Shown here piece by piece: positions 63,932 to 64,000 of a DNA stretch of 64,000 nt; position 1 is the first letter of the stretch, and each line of letters starts with the position of its first letter. Source of the stretch: Chitinispirillales bacterium ANBcel5 (GTDB lineage: Bacteria; Fibrobacterota; Chitinivibrionia; Chitinivibrionales; Chitinispirillaceae); the NCBI GenBank assembly GCA_029688955.1, contig JARUKZ010000008.1, forward strand, positions 95,064 through 159,063, in the 5' to 3' direction. The translations under genes and the position numbers were made by a program. Under the pieces are notes generated by a model. It did no database searches and had not been told where the DNA came from. It worked only from the letters and a program-made list of their open reading frames with translations.

Positions 63932-64000
63932 CTCAGGACAACCTTCGACGCACCTCAGGACAATCTTCGACGCACCTCAGGACAATCTTCGACGCACCTC
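63932..64000. repeat. 22-bp tandem repeat, cut by window end
   Basis: Units of ctcaggacaatcttcgacgc plus ac start at 63932, 63954, 63976 and 63998; the first has one variant base. The array continues past the edge. Confidence 0.85.

Noticed and set aside
1..64000. tRNA, rRNA, toxin-antitoxin or phage-defence genes
   Set aside because: None was found by reading both strands; short ORFs that might suggest toxins lie in repeats or antisense to real genes.

Overview
The window is chromosomal DNA from a Gram-negative bacterium dominated by two surface-polysaccharide (EPS/capsule) loci. Two large secreted proteins end in the same FlgD-like C-terminal domain with a conserved MR(I/L)VRP tail, which resembles type IX secretion sorting domains. 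A lipoprotein combines InlB-type and RCC1 repeats. Together these point to the Fibrobacterota-Chlorobi-Bacteroidota group, possibly a Chitinispirillum-like Fibrobacterota member. That assignment is inference: the window has no rRNA or tRNA gene to anchor it.

Layout. 1-2.4 kb: a hybrid sensor kinase cut by the left edge. 2.4-9 kb: a repeat-rich region with a broken IS3-family transposase, a beta-CASP metallo-hydrolase, a DUF559 nuclease-fold gene bracketed by 199-bp repeats, two divergently transcribed paralogs of unknown function and a 43-bp tandem array. 9-11.7 kb: a GDP-fucose module (gmm, fcl, gmd). 12-32.5 kb: EPS locus 1. Its minus-strand operon is read from 32.5 kb leftwards: initiating sugar transferase, SLBB export protein, Wzc-like co-polymerase/kinase, WecG-type transferase, CgeB-like transferase, Wzx, Wzy, four more glycosyltransferases and a secreted beta-helix protein. 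32.5-34.3 kb: non-coding, packed with short hairpin repeats.

34.3-59 kb: EPS locus 2. A plus-strand arm (34.3-52 kb) carries Wzx, an Fe-S/F420-type protein, a pyruvyl transferase, glycosyltransferases, Wzy, an Asp-box protein, two tandem ATP-grasp genes, a CapK-like ligase, an alpha/alpha-toroid protein and a secreted heparinase II/III-like protein. A minus-strand arm (59-52 kb) repeats the assembly module of locus 1 (sugar transferase, SLBB export, Wzc, WecG) and ends in wecB. 59-60.3 kb has no recognisable gene. 60.3-63.1 kb: an InlB/RCC1 lipoprotein. The right edge is repeat DNA.

Working together, the sugar transferase loads undecaprenyl phosphate, the glycosyltransferases build the repeat unit, Wzx flips it, Wzy polymerises it and Wzc with the SLBB protein controls length and export. 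Each locus ends in a large secreted protein of lyase- or epimerase-like fold. Locus 2 also carries genes for pyruvyl, acyl and possibly amino-acid decoration. The GDP-fucose module could supply L-fucose.

The most unusual signals are non-coding: (i) a matching promoter and about 250-nt leader before both sugar-transferase genes, with a hairpin whose upper stem differs by compensatory changes; (ii) a dispersed two-hairpin element with a constant TTTCCTA-like loop and changing stems; (iii) a 13-unit two-letter satellite between the export and co-polymerase genes of locus 1, with a remnant at the same place in locus 2; (iv) a nested palindrome beside it; (v) a tandem duplication that left gene fragments around the ATP-grasp pair.
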